The position numbers were made by a program, and so were the translations under genes. Under the pieces are notes generated by a model. That model worked only from the letters and a program-made list of their open reading frames with translations. It did no database searches and was not told the DNA's origin. A DNA stretch of 64,000 nucleotides from Hypomesus transpacificus (lineage: Eukaryota; Chordata; Actinopteri; Osmeriformes; Osmeridae): the NCBI RefSeq assembly GCF_021917145.1, contig NC_061062.1, forward strand, positions 14,592,706-14,656,705. The letters run 5' to 3'. Shown in pieces: positions 12,801-22,099 of the stretch. Each line of letters opens with the position of its first letter. Position 1 is the stretch's first letter.

Positions 12801-15800
12801 GAGGTAAAGGCCGAAAAGGACGTTGAGGCCATGGTGACATCAGAGAAAATAAAGGCTCAACAAAAAGAGACCAAGGCTGACAAAAAAGAGGTGAAGCCCA
12901 AGAAGGAAGCCATCAAGACTGATAAGGAGGTGAAGCCAGAGAAAAAGGTGGTTGACAAAAAAGAGGTAAAGGCCGAAAAGGAGGTTGAGGCCAAGGTGAC
13001 ATCAGAGAAAAAAGAGGCTCACAAAAAAGAGACCAAGGCTGACAAGAAAGAGGTGAAGCCCGAGAAGGAAGCCATCAAGACTGATAAGGAGGTGAAGGCA
13101 GAGAAAAAGGTGTTTGGCAAAAAAGGGGTAAAGGCCGAAAAGGAGGTTGAGGCTCTCAAGGAGTCAAAACCCATAAAGGCAGTTAAGCCCAAAGTGGCAG
13201 CAGAGAAAATTGAGGTTCACAAAAAGGAGATCAAGGCTGACAAGAAAGACATGAAGCCTGAAAAGGGGTCGGTTAAGGCTGAGAAGAAGGACGTGAAAGC
13301 AGAGAGAGAGGGGAAGGCAATCAAGGAGGAGGTGAAAGCCAAGATAAATGAGGAAGACCAAGGAGAAGTAAAGGTGAAGAAGGAGGTTATGGCTGCACTG
13401 CAGCCAGAGAAAAAAGAGGGTGACAAAAGAGAGGTGAAGGCCGACAAGAAGCCGGTGAAGGCTGAAAAGGATGTGATGCCCAAGAAAAAACAAGCTGACC
13501 AAAAAGAGGTGAAGGTTGAGATGAAGGAGGTGAGGGCTGAGAAGGAGGGTAAAGTCCCAAAAGAGTCGAAGGCCAACATAAAGCCTACTTTGAAAAAGGC
13601 TGATCTTGATGTCAAAGAAACAGGTTAGATCCCTCTACACATGTATGAACACTGATATTTAAATGTGTCAAATAAATCATTAACAAATTATTGTAGTTAA
13701 AGTAGGTTTCACAAGACTCCCATGCTTATCATACAAAATATGATGTTGAAGTCATGTATAATTAATTATAAGCCTGAGCCTCTGCAACGTCACAACTTTT
13801 TCTTTTTGGGGCTTCTAGAGGATCCACCTAGAAAAATACTTGTATAAGTATATTATTCCTTAATATTTGATCTATTTTATCATTTTATTTTATGAACTAG
13901 AAGCAGAACTTCAAAAAGAGAAGGCCAAGAAGGCAGGTCCTTCTATAAAAGGTACACATTCACACATTTATTTTGTCCTTCAATTTAACCAATTTAGGCT
14001 TTCAAACAGCAATCAAACAACCCTTGATCCTATTCAACATCGAAATATACTGCCTTTGGTAACATGAAAGTTTGGTGTTGCAGAGATTGCTGCTTCTAAA
14101 GAGAAGACCAAGACAGTTGTTGAAAAGAAAGGTAAGACCTTTTTCATTTCACATGTATCGATTAATCATTTTGCAATCTCAGTGCATCACATAAAATCTA
14201 CTATTCAACGTGCATCTACCATTAGTCCTGTGGTAATGTTGGAGCTTACACATTTGTATGTTATTTTGACAGAGCAAGAGGGCACCCACAAGAATGCTTC
14301 TCTTACCAAGGAGAGGCTGAAAGTAGTGCCAATGAAGAAAGGTATTCCGTTTTCCTCCCGCTCCTAATACCTAACATGTTGAAAGTGATGTCAATTACTG
14401 TTAAAAGTTACTGTTAAAATTTGCTGTAGAATACATACACTGTCGACTGGAGTAAAGCAGGCAGACGTGCTAGAGCAGTTGCTATGGCAGCCATTGCATT
14501 GTATCTCTACATTGGCAAATGTGAACCATTTCACTGAACATGGGTTTGGCTGAAGAAACATGGTAACATTTATTCGTCTTAGATCTTGAAGTTACTAAAG
14601 AGAGGCCAAAACCAACTACAGTGAAGACAGGTATAGTAGAGTATGCTGTTTACATTTAAGTATTTGTATGTAAATATTTTCTGAAGGAGGCATTAAAGCA
14701 TACCGTGCTGTATATCCTTGTAGAAGCTGTCACATCAAAGGAAAAATCAAGATCGGCCCCATCAATCAAAGGTATGATCAAATGTTTACAGGTACCAATT
14801 AGCTTACACTACATTTACATTTAGTGATTTAGCAGACGCTCTCATCCAAAGCGACTTACAGTAAGTACAGGGGCTAAGCGGTTAGGGAATCAGGCTACTA
14901 ATCAGATGGTTGTCGGTTCGATTCCTGGCCGTGCTAAATTAAGTTGTGTCGTTGGGCAAGGCTCTTCACCCTACTTGCCTCAGGGGGAATGTCCTTACCC
15001 TGTACTTGCCCTGTACTTACTGTAAGTCGCTCTGGATAAGAGCGTCTGCTAAATGACCAAATGTAAACGTAAATCTAACTAGCTAACACAACAGTTGCTA
15101 ATAACAGTGGAACTCAGGTTCATCACAACAGTTACAACTCAAGAGAGACCCAATCACCTGAAAACCTTCCCTTAACACCTGTTGTCACCCAGAACTTCAA
15201 GGTGACCCCCCGGAATCCACCAATAATGTAATGTCGATTTATCGTAGTGCAACCCCCAGACAACTTCATACAGTGCAGGGTCGCCACAGTACTATGCCAT
15301 CTTTCTTACACAGAGGCTGGAGTTTCCCACCGAAATGTGTCCCTTACAAAGGAGAGGGTGAAGGTTGTGGCCCGAGAAGGTGTGAACTTGTTTCTGCCCT
15401 ACTAGTAGTTATTCATGTGTGCTCCCAGTTCCCCTTCATGCAGTGTCAGTCCGTTTACAGTCAGAAGGTGATTACTTTTTTATACTGTTTGATTTACAAG
15501 CAGAAGCTCCTAAACAGAAGACCAAGCCTGCAGCTCCTGGGAAAGGTTACACTTTACATTTTTGTCCCTCTGATATTACTGATGTCAATTGGTGTCTGTG
15601 AGTAACATTGGCTTCTGTGTCCATTTAATTCAGAAACTCTTCTGAAAGAAAAAACAAAGACATCCTCTTCAAAGAAAGGTACGTGTTATACATGGCCATG
15701 CAAAACATTCATTTGATCAATTGCCTTATCCAAATTTATAGTACTAGTATCTGCAGACTCATGTCTGATGCACCTTGAAGATTCCTTCAGGTCAAGGTGT

Positions 15801-18800
15801 GCTTTCCTATGTATTATTTGGCATTAGAAATCACCAAGGACAAGTCAAAACTTTTTTCTATAGCTCTGAATACTAATTACAATGTTGTCTTACCGACTGC
15901 ATTTATTGAACATTTGTTGATTTCAGAAGCAGACACTCCTAAAGAAAAAGCCAAGCCAGTGATCCCAACTAAAGGTACAGTTTGCTTTCCTTTGATGTGG
16001 TTGCTGGATGGCCTGTAGACGTAGAATGCCCTATTAACATATTCACCTCTGCAAACTAGACTGCAAAATTCATAGATCTTCAACATACGGAAACAAAATA
16101 GGATGTATAGCTGTGTGCTGGAGAAACCTTGTCAGTGCATTGGTGGGATTGGGATTGGGATTTGGATACTAATTTGAATGTCCTTTCTTTGGGGATTATT
16201 ACACTAACTCATCACATAAAGTGGGTTTTTGTGTAAGTGAATCAACTTATATTACATTTCTTTCTTTATTTTCATTTCAGCACCTATGGTTGCCAAAGAA
16301 AAAGGCAAAGCAGTTGCTAAAAAGGCAATTCATTTGAGATCCGAGTCTGTGCCTGCATTTACAATTCTTGACATGTACATATTTTACTATCAAGATTGGA
16401 TTGCATCAGACTCCACCCATCTTACTTTTATTGCCTCTTAAAACAGTAGAACTAGATCTAACTCTCTAGCAAACATTCATTTGTATTCCAACTATGAGCA
16501 AATGTGGGTAATTTGGGAGTTTTGCTCTTACACTTATTTATCAATCCACCGGTTATATTTCTGGTTATAGAGCCTGTGGTAACTACAGAGAAGGTTAAAC
16601 TAGTGCTGTAAAAAAAGTGCTCATCTATGTTCCCTACATTTCACTGGCATTTGTTTACCATAGAATCCTAAGCATTTTTAAGCAACCCCATTACTGTCAC
16701 CTGGTTCTAGTTCAGCTTTATATATGAATTCCTTATTGCAACATTTTACACATTATGGTTCAAAACATTGTGTGTGTTGTTATGTATAGTCATGCATTAT
16801 AGTACACTCTTTGTTTTAGTTCTAGAGGTTCCCAAGAAGAAGGTAAAAACAGCACCTGTTAAGAAAGGTAGGGCTGGTGTTCTAAACTGCATGTTTTCTG
16901 TATCTTTCAGTTTATGACTGATTATACAATATATTTCTCATCTTGCTTGTTCCAGAGCCTGAGGCCTTGAAAGAAAAGGCTGTGAAGGAAGGTATGTATA
17001 GAAACATGGATCAATGGGGACCTGGGGAAGCCTCAGGCGTGCTGGGATGAAATTTGAACATGTTACTCCTGATTCACATGCACTCTGTGTTGGATGCAGA
17101 GCAAGATGTTGCAAAAGAAAAGGCCAAACCAGCTCCTGCAAAGAAAGGTGCCACCGAGATTTACTGTGCACATTTTAACCCTTTAATTTCCTCTTTTTTT
17201 AAATTTTATTATTGACCTGGTAACTGCATTTGATTTGTTACATGACGTAAATTATGTATATTATTTGAAACAGAGCCTGATGCACCAAAGGCCAAGACCA
17301 AGCAAGAATCAGTGAAAAAAGGTGAAACATGGGATCCTTGATTTCTGTCAATGTTCATACGTTCATAAACAATAGCTACATAAGATTTACGCAGCGCTGA
17401 GTGACCTTCTATTAAAAAATATTGTTTTAATATGTAACTGAAGTATGGGAACATTTGTTCATTTCAATTCAGAGTCTGAAACTCTAAGAAGAGAAGAGAA
17501 AGAGAAAGCCAAACCAGCTATTAAGAAAGGTAACAGTTGTGTTCTCCTATTGCTCCTATACACTTCTATGTACAGCTACATGTAAAAACAAGTGAGCTTG
17601 TATCTGTATCAATTGTATTCTCCCCTCGTGGGCCAGATACACCTAAAACAAAGACCAGATCAAAGACCAGACTTCCTATGAAGAAAGGTATCCGTTGTGT
17701 TGTTTGAGTAGTGGCGATTGTTTAGTTTCTGTAGTGTTCCATGGTTTGCGTAGTCTTTGTGTTGATTCAGTGCTTGGTAGTTTAGTGGTCCATTTTCTCT
17801 GTGTATGATTAAATTGTTGATGAGGAGTTTGTGTTAATAATGATCTCCTAACTTGATTAATTGCTTTTATAGATTCCACAAGCATCAAATCATTAGACCT
17901 TTTGATACTGAAGATCATAAACTGTATTTTTTCTTACAGAGGCTGAATTTTCTCACAGAAATATCTCACTTACCAAGGAGAGGGTTAAGGTTGTGGCTTT
18001 GAAGAAAGGTATTAGTTATGCGATATGCAGGTCCAGATATTCAAAAATATAAAGACCTTAACATAATGTACAGTAATGCAATGATTGTCTAACAACACTC
18101 TGTAATGTGTGTCTTCAGAACAAGAGACTCCCAAGGAGAAAGTCACATCAGCAACTGCAAAGAAAGGTCAGATTTAATAAGCGCAGCTAGTTCAGGCAGG
18201 GCAGCGCGTGTCATCCGCTCATTACCACACCTGTGTTAGCAGCACAAGGTCATTGGGCCACGTCCGATAAGACAGCATTAAAAGGCCGAGCGGATACGCA
18301 CACACACACACTCACAAGGGTTGTAGTATGATCAGTGCTGCTGCCGCCCTTCACCATCCCCTTCTCCCCCATGTTGTCTGTATGTTCTATCCATCATGGG
18401 GGATTATATCTCTATTGCTCCCTGCCTCATATGTCATGTATGTATGTGTTGCATCGAGGAGGCAGGGAGTGCTTCCCTTAGATTATCCACTCCGCCAAAG
18501 TCAAACCTACATGTCCATGTTATGTAACAATAAATGCTCAAATCTAATACGTGATTGCCTTGACTGAACTAACCATTTTTAGTTAGTTGGTATCATATTG
18601 TATACCATATATCTGAATTTGCTTCCTGTTCTCAGAAATCCAGTGGATTAATTACAAATTCTCTGAAGAGAGAAATTTCACCCCTAAAGTAAAGGCAAAA
18701 TCAGCAGCTGTGATGAAAGATACTGAACTTAGGAAGCCCCATTGTTGTCTTTCTGACTAACACCTTTGGTTTAAATGTGTTGCTTGATAACTCCAATGAC

Positions 18801-21800
18801 CTGTTGTATTGCCATTCCACACAAAGTTAGAAGATCTTCTCAGTTCCTGATTGCGCTGGCCTTGTGATACTTACAGTAAACTACTTGTATGCAAATATTT
18901 TACTCTTACAAAATATCGTGTTTTTTTTTATAGAGCCGGAGGCTACTAAAGACAAAGCTAAACCGACTGCTCTGAAGAAAGGTACAGTAGGACATTTATA
19001 TTTTGTATCTATGTATACATGCAATTTCACTGGATGTGAGTCAGTGCTTATTTATTTCTGGAATGTTTGTCTATTGTACCAGATTCTGTCATAGATAAGC
19101 AGTTAGGTTATGCAACAAGAAATGGATCTTGTGCTACGTGTGTAAAGGTCTCACAATAAAGACCTAGCGCTGGAGTTCTTCCCCTTGTTGACTTCAAACA
19201 TTGAATTAACCTTTAAAACTGTATTTTGTATTCATTATTTGTAATAATGACAATTGTTTTAGAATCTATTTCCCCTAGTAGTTTCCATACCAACACCTAC
19301 CTTAACATAATGCTGGCCTTACTTGGTGTATTTGTGTCATCAAAAAGGTGTTTATGCAGAGCCCACCGCTAAAAAGGAAAAGGCAAAATCTGTGTCTGTG
19401 AAGAAAGGTATGTTATTTAGTGGTTCTCTGTACACAGCAGGATTTAGTCTTCAGACGTCATGGAACACTGATATTTGATTGCTTTTTCTGGCAAGTAGAT
19501 CCTGAGGCTACAAAAGTGGTCAAGTCAGCACCTGCAGAGAAAGGTACATTTAGTCATTTAGCAGGTACATTAGATATCTTGCATTTCTGAAAACAATCTT
19601 ACTTAAATATGATATTTGTCAATATCTGTCATATATCTGTCATAAATTAACAATTTGTGGAGATTACTTCAATCACTTTATTTGCTTTCAAACTCAAGAT
19701 ATAAAGCCTAAAGAGAGGGTCGTACCACCTGTTTTGAGGAAAGGTAAATAGGAACTGAATCATGATCAAATTGCTGTATTATAACATACAGCCGTTTTGT
19801 TGATCATAAAATCTATCATCTATCATACCATATCACATAGTACATTTATTAAAAAACACATCACGCACCACAATATCAATGTTTGGTGTTTGACTACAAC
19901 AATTTCTTTAGCAGATGTCTCCAGACAAAAGGTCAAATCAGTAGCCCCTAAGAAAGGTATTGAATAATGACATTAGCTCTTGCTGCCGTAGAGCTCAGAG
20001 TGTCTAGTAGCTGCACTGTAGAGCTGCCAATGCTTCATTGAGATTTATGGAATTCTGCAGACAGTAACTGACAAGCTTGATTTGCCCACCTGCTGTATCT
20101 GTGAGATGATGGTGATGACTGAGATTTCAATTGACATGAATCTTTTTATTCTTAGAAACCGAGGCTCAGAAAGACAAGTCCAAATCAGCTGCAACCCAGA
20201 AAGGTTTGAATTAGTTATTTATTTTACTTTCCTCATCTTTTTTTACATAATGAGACATCTACATACTTTTTTCCACAATTATAATATAAAATAAGAACCT
20301 ATAAGATGTGAACAATCTAAGCATTGTTTAATGAACTTGGTTTCTTGTCTCCCAGAACCTGTGACAATGAAGGAACTCAAAGCAGCAAACATTAAGAAAG
20401 GTAAAGCAATGGAAGACTTTATTTACTTCACTTGTTACATGCACCAACTGGCTTGGATAAAAGTGTTTGCTTAATGAATAAATGTGACCATAAATGTATA
20501 TTTTTTTTACAAATTACGTAAATGTGCTGTTTGCATGCACTTCCAAATGTGTTATTTGTATTGGTTGAGAGCTTTGTCTGTATTAAAAATAAATATGGCT
20601 CATGTGTGTGGAAGAAGTTGAGTCATTGATACTATCTTCCACATTACAGCCAATACAAAATATGTTAACGATCCTAAAAGTGACAGCCATATTTATAATT
20701 TATTACATTTGTCATTTTTTATGTACTCGATTTATTATCAGGTGTTATCTCATACTGAATCTCCATCCTTGAAAATGTAAGCTGTAAATCATATCTTATA
20801 CTTTACTGTTGATATAGGGGACTCAAAAGAGAATGTCAAACCAACACCTACTGTGAAAGGTAAGTTACAGAACAAATTTCAATCTCTTTTTAATGTGCTT
20901 TACCAACCATCACTGGTTATAAAGTGTTTTATTATGTAATAGAACCTGAGCCTGCCAAAGCAAAGGTCAAACCAGCTTCAACAAAAAGTTAGGAGTTGGT
21001 ATCAAATGTTTTTATTTCCATTTTCCAACATGTCCAGGCGTCTTATGTCTTTTGCATAAAACCTCAAAACATATATCAAGGATTATATCGAAACATATAT
21101 AGGCTGGTACTTGATATATGACTATATCAAGTACTAGCCTAGCCCCATCTTGGACTCAATTGGACATTTTTTTAAGCAAGTTCATTTTCTCACTTTTTTT
21201 TCCTTTACTTACATCATTTCTGTGTTATGACAGAACGTGATGTTCCGGAGAAGGCCAAAACAAACACAGTGAAGAAAGGTAAGTAAAGACCGAAATAGTT
21301 TGTACTACACTGATTGGACAAAAGATAAGGAGCTCTGGGTTCCTGAGATAAACTTCAACTTTATAGTGTTACAGTTATCTGAAAATGCAAAGGCAAATAC
21401 GTAGACATATCTTTCATCCATAGGCGTTTATATTACTAAAATGTTGTAACTGCACAGTACGTCAGCAACAACCTGCAAAACATGAAGGTAATTTTCTCTA
21501 ATCTCCTGAGGTAGACTATATTGGATATTTCATTCAGTCATTTTGTTTCTATTAGTTACAGAAGATAGAGTTCTGAAAGAGAAACAGCGTCTGGAGCCTG
21601 CAAAGAAAGATATCTCACACATAGGTAAACGCACAGACAATAGAGTGACACCATCTGATTACAGAGTAGTATATATTTATGCACATGACTTCTATAGTTT
21701 ATGACCTTATTTTTACCTTACATTATTATTTTAGATATATCTATTGAAAGTAAATGGGTCAGGTCAATGTTTTGATTATTCTGAAAACATCATGTCTCGT

Positions 21801-22099
21801 TTCTTCACCAGCTGATCCTGTAGAATCAGACAACTTATCAACAGAAGGTGACCCTACACACACACACCTCATCAATTTCATACCTTGTCAATGTATTGTA
21901 TTAGGCATGAACATGGCCTGAGAGGGCAACATCTGGCTTGCATCAGGTTTACATATGACTCAAGGCAAGTTGCTGCTGCACTTTGCATGACCTGTTCTCT
22001 GAATGCTCCACAGATGAGATGCCTTACTTCCAGTGCTTCTTTGTGGATGAGGACGACGTGCAGTATCCCTTCTACCCCTTCTCACCGCTCCAGATGTGA
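839..22099 (+). CDS. trdn: Triadin, greatly enlarged
   Basis: Junctional sarcoplasmic reticulum membrane protein; in the known family it holds calsequestrin at the ryanodine receptor by a lumenal Lys/Glu-rich tail. Exons: 839-860, 2312-2488, 2639-2722, 2802-2903, 3038-3181, 3477-3608, 3826-3969, 4200-4298, 4508-4624, 4807-4926, 5129-5170, 5293-5319, 6300-6407, 6536-7804, 8780-8818, 8928-9113, 9426-9518, 9763-13623, 13901-13951, 14084-14131, 14273-14341, 14583-14630, 14724-14771, 15314-15379, 15504-15545, 15634-15678, 15927-15974, 16820-16867, 16956-16991, 17100-17147, 17274-17321, 17473-17529, 17637-17687, 17940-18008, 18119-18166, 18934-18981, 19360-19407, 19499-19543, 19699-19743, 19915-19956, 20156-20203, 20356-20400, 20818-20859, 21234-21278, 21458-21487, 21562-21624, 21812-21847, 22014-22099. 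All internal boundaries are phase 1, giving about 2,752 residues (human about 730). Triadin identity rests on the membrane span followed by MMFEIVEYK and the C-terminal PYFQCFFVDEDD...YPFYPF signature. Which micro-exons are used together is unknown. Confidence 0.92.
1200..1229. repeat. AT-rich hairpin with ACTTGATAT arms
   Basis: ACTTGATAT at 1200-1208 and its reverse complement ATATCAAGT at 1221-1229, in trdn intron 1. It is one of three sites with this arm. Confidence 0.6.
2312..2488 (+). CDS. trdn: trdn exon 2: cytosolic tail and membrane span
   Basis: Encodes about residues 8-66: a short Gly/Ser/Pro-rich cytosolic segment, then one hydrophobic span (about residues 36-57, VELLVALAFLLCWIGAGVMM) followed by FEIVEYK. 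Human triadin has VMFDLVDYK at the same place, so this is the single signal-anchor that puts the long C-terminal part in the lumen. The donor at 2489 is the only nearby GT that keeps phase with exon 3; the closer GT at 2482 would lead into a stop. Confidence 0.9.
2639..4926 (+). repeat. trdn: Eight tandem DPM-type exons of trdn
   Basis: Exons at 2639, 2802, 3038, 3477, 3826, 4200, 4508 and 4807 each start with or contain a motif of the type DPM/DPV followed by an amphipathic stretch: DPMKAINEAVD, DPMTAINFATEE, DPVIIGRGAFEA, DPVVIGRGAFKF, DPVVIGRGVFEV, NPMIIVETVSEW, SPMTVLTRTVDI, DPMQVVTDAMVE. All are 84-144 bp and phase 1-1. Human triadin has one comparable segment (DPLKLVRDAMEE). The exons at 3038, 3477 and 3826 are recent copies of one another, with near-identical starts (YIDPVVIGRG). 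Function beyond being a lumenal juxtamembrane region is not known. Confidence 0.8.
6536..7804 (+). CDS. trdn: trdn acidic 423-residue exon with a duplicated basic motif
   Basis: A single 1,269-bp exon encoding about residues 440-862. Most of it is Glu/Lys/Val-rich low complexity (EEPANEEVKEE repeats). Two copies of a non-low-complexity motif sit near its ends: KRNVRITYERVRRIGSKAHL, encoded about 6665-6725, and KRNVHIPYERIRRIGSRAHL, about 7682-7742. Both are preceded by an acidic Asp/Glu/Ser segment. The acidic part fits a calcium- or calsequestrin-binding lumenal tail. The repeated basic motif is not one I recognise from mammalian triadin. The antisense open frames here are composition artefacts. 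Confidence 0.82.
9763..13623 (+). repeat. trdn: Giant trdn repeat exon, about 21 Lys/Glu repeat units
   Basis: One open 3,861-bp exon (1,287 codons, phase 1 at both ends) made almost wholly of a 54-residue (162-bp) unit with a 53-residue variant. Units are recognised by AHKKETKADKKEVKPEKEA, then EVKPEVKVFGKKVVKAEKEV. Two main versions alternate: EAIKTEEEVKPEVKVFGKK, and EVIKTDKGVKPEKKVVDKK. The last ~450 bp (from about 13150) diverge into a looser Lys/Glu pattern. Alternating Lys and Glu match the KEKE-type tract that binds calsequestrin in mammals. Strong antisense open frames, rich in Pro/Leu/Ser, are shadows of this periodicity. Confidence 0.93.
14811..15074 (+). mobile_element. Short element with long inverted ends and a tRNA-like core
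   Basis: The first ~60 bp, from ACATTTACATTTAG through GCAGACGCTC to CTTACAGTAAGTAC, is repeated as an imperfect reverse complement at the end, which closes with GTAAACGTAAAT. Between them lies a tRNA-like segment with a B-box-like GGTTCGATTCC at about 14911-14925. The element sits in a trdn intron. It could be a foldback DNA element that captured a tRNA-derived SINE, or a SINE family with its own inverted ends. The same terminal sequence occurs as a fragment at 51915. Confidence 0.65.
16281..16325 (+). pseudogene. Decayed trdn micro-exon (donor lost)
   Basis: After a good acceptor the sequence reads as a normal cassette (AP-MVAKEKGKAVAKK), but the expected GT after the final G is CA. Without a donor in phase it probably cannot be spliced as its neighbours are. 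A phase-shifted GC donor one base earlier is possible but would break the frame. Confidence 0.55.
16571..16619 (+). pseudogene. Decayed trdn micro-exon (stop and donor lost)
   Basis: Acceptor TATAG, then a cassette-like start (EPVVTTEKVKLVL). It runs into an in-frame TAA where the usual KK would be, and the following AAAAAAG is not followed by GT. It reads as an inactivated member of the micro-exon array. Confidence 0.6.
18176..18560. other. Insertion-like block inside a trdn intron
   Basis: This stretch is richer in G+C than the surrounding intron, has a TATA-like ATTAAAAGG near 18276 and an AATAAA near 18529, and holds no triadin cassette. That arrangement resembles a solitary LTR, but I could not define terminal dinucleotides or a target-site duplication. 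A plain intron segment is the alternative. Confidence 0.22.
18636..18719 (+). pseudogene. Possible decayed trdn exon (donor GT changed to AT)
   Basis: After TTCTCAG an in-frame 84-bp stretch ends in a typical cassette tail (KVKAKSAAVMKD-like). The donor position reads AT instead of GT. It is longer than the usual cassette. It could be a dead exon or, less likely, an exon with a non-canonical donor. Confidence 0.4.
20943..20993 (+). other. trdn: trdn micro-exon with weak or missing donor; possible alternative end
   Basis: The cassette reads EPEPAKAKVKPASTK, then AGT TAG. The usual donor (AAAG then GTA) is replaced by AAAAAGTTAGG. A donor at GTTAGG would shift phase. Read without splicing, it ends in frame at TAG (20991-20993). 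Mammalian triadin makes short isoforms by ending in alternative exons, so a terminal use is possible; a dead exon is equally possible. It is left out of the main model. Confidence 0.35.
21101..21140. repeat. 18-bp-arm hairpin with TACTTGATATA
   Basis: Arms 21101-21118 and 21123-21140 with a 4-base loop; one wobble mismatch. It lies in a trdn intron and shares TACTTGATATA with the hairpin at 55990. Confidence 0.75.
22014..22099 (+). CDS. trdn: trdn terminal coding exon
   Basis: Encodes the last 28 residues, with the motif PYFQCFFVDEDD and YPFYPFSPLQM before TGA. Human triadin ends its lumenal tail with a matching FFQC...FQFPF segment, which is absent from the related protein junctin. This is the strongest evidence that the gene is triadin. 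The conserved Cys is kept. Confidence 0.93.

Larger units (their letters stand above)
13901..21624 (+). other. trdn: trdn micro-exon array
   Basis: About 29 exons of 30-69 bp, mostly 42-48 bp, separated by short introns. Each starts in phase 1 after AG and ends in AAG-like sequence plus G before GT, so each is a cassette of about 14-16 residues reading E/D-x-x-x-x-KEKAKP-x-x-x-KK. Skipping any subset keeps the frame. Three longer cassettes (14273, 15314, 17940) form a subfamily with the core SLTKERVKVV. Similar micro-exons occur in mammalian TRDN. Three or four decayed copies lie between the good ones. Confidence 0.85.

Noticed and set aside
10504-13615. Several minus-strand open frames (Pro/Leu/Ser/Phe-rich) across the giant trdn exon
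   Set aside because: They follow the repeat period of the plus-strand Lys/Glu units exactly and show no independent codon pattern, start or splice structure.
14865-14940. A tRNA gene, from the B-box-like GGTTCGATTCC
   Set aside because: No convincing cloverleaf; it is inside a repeat element with inverted ends, so it is a tRNA-derived fragment.
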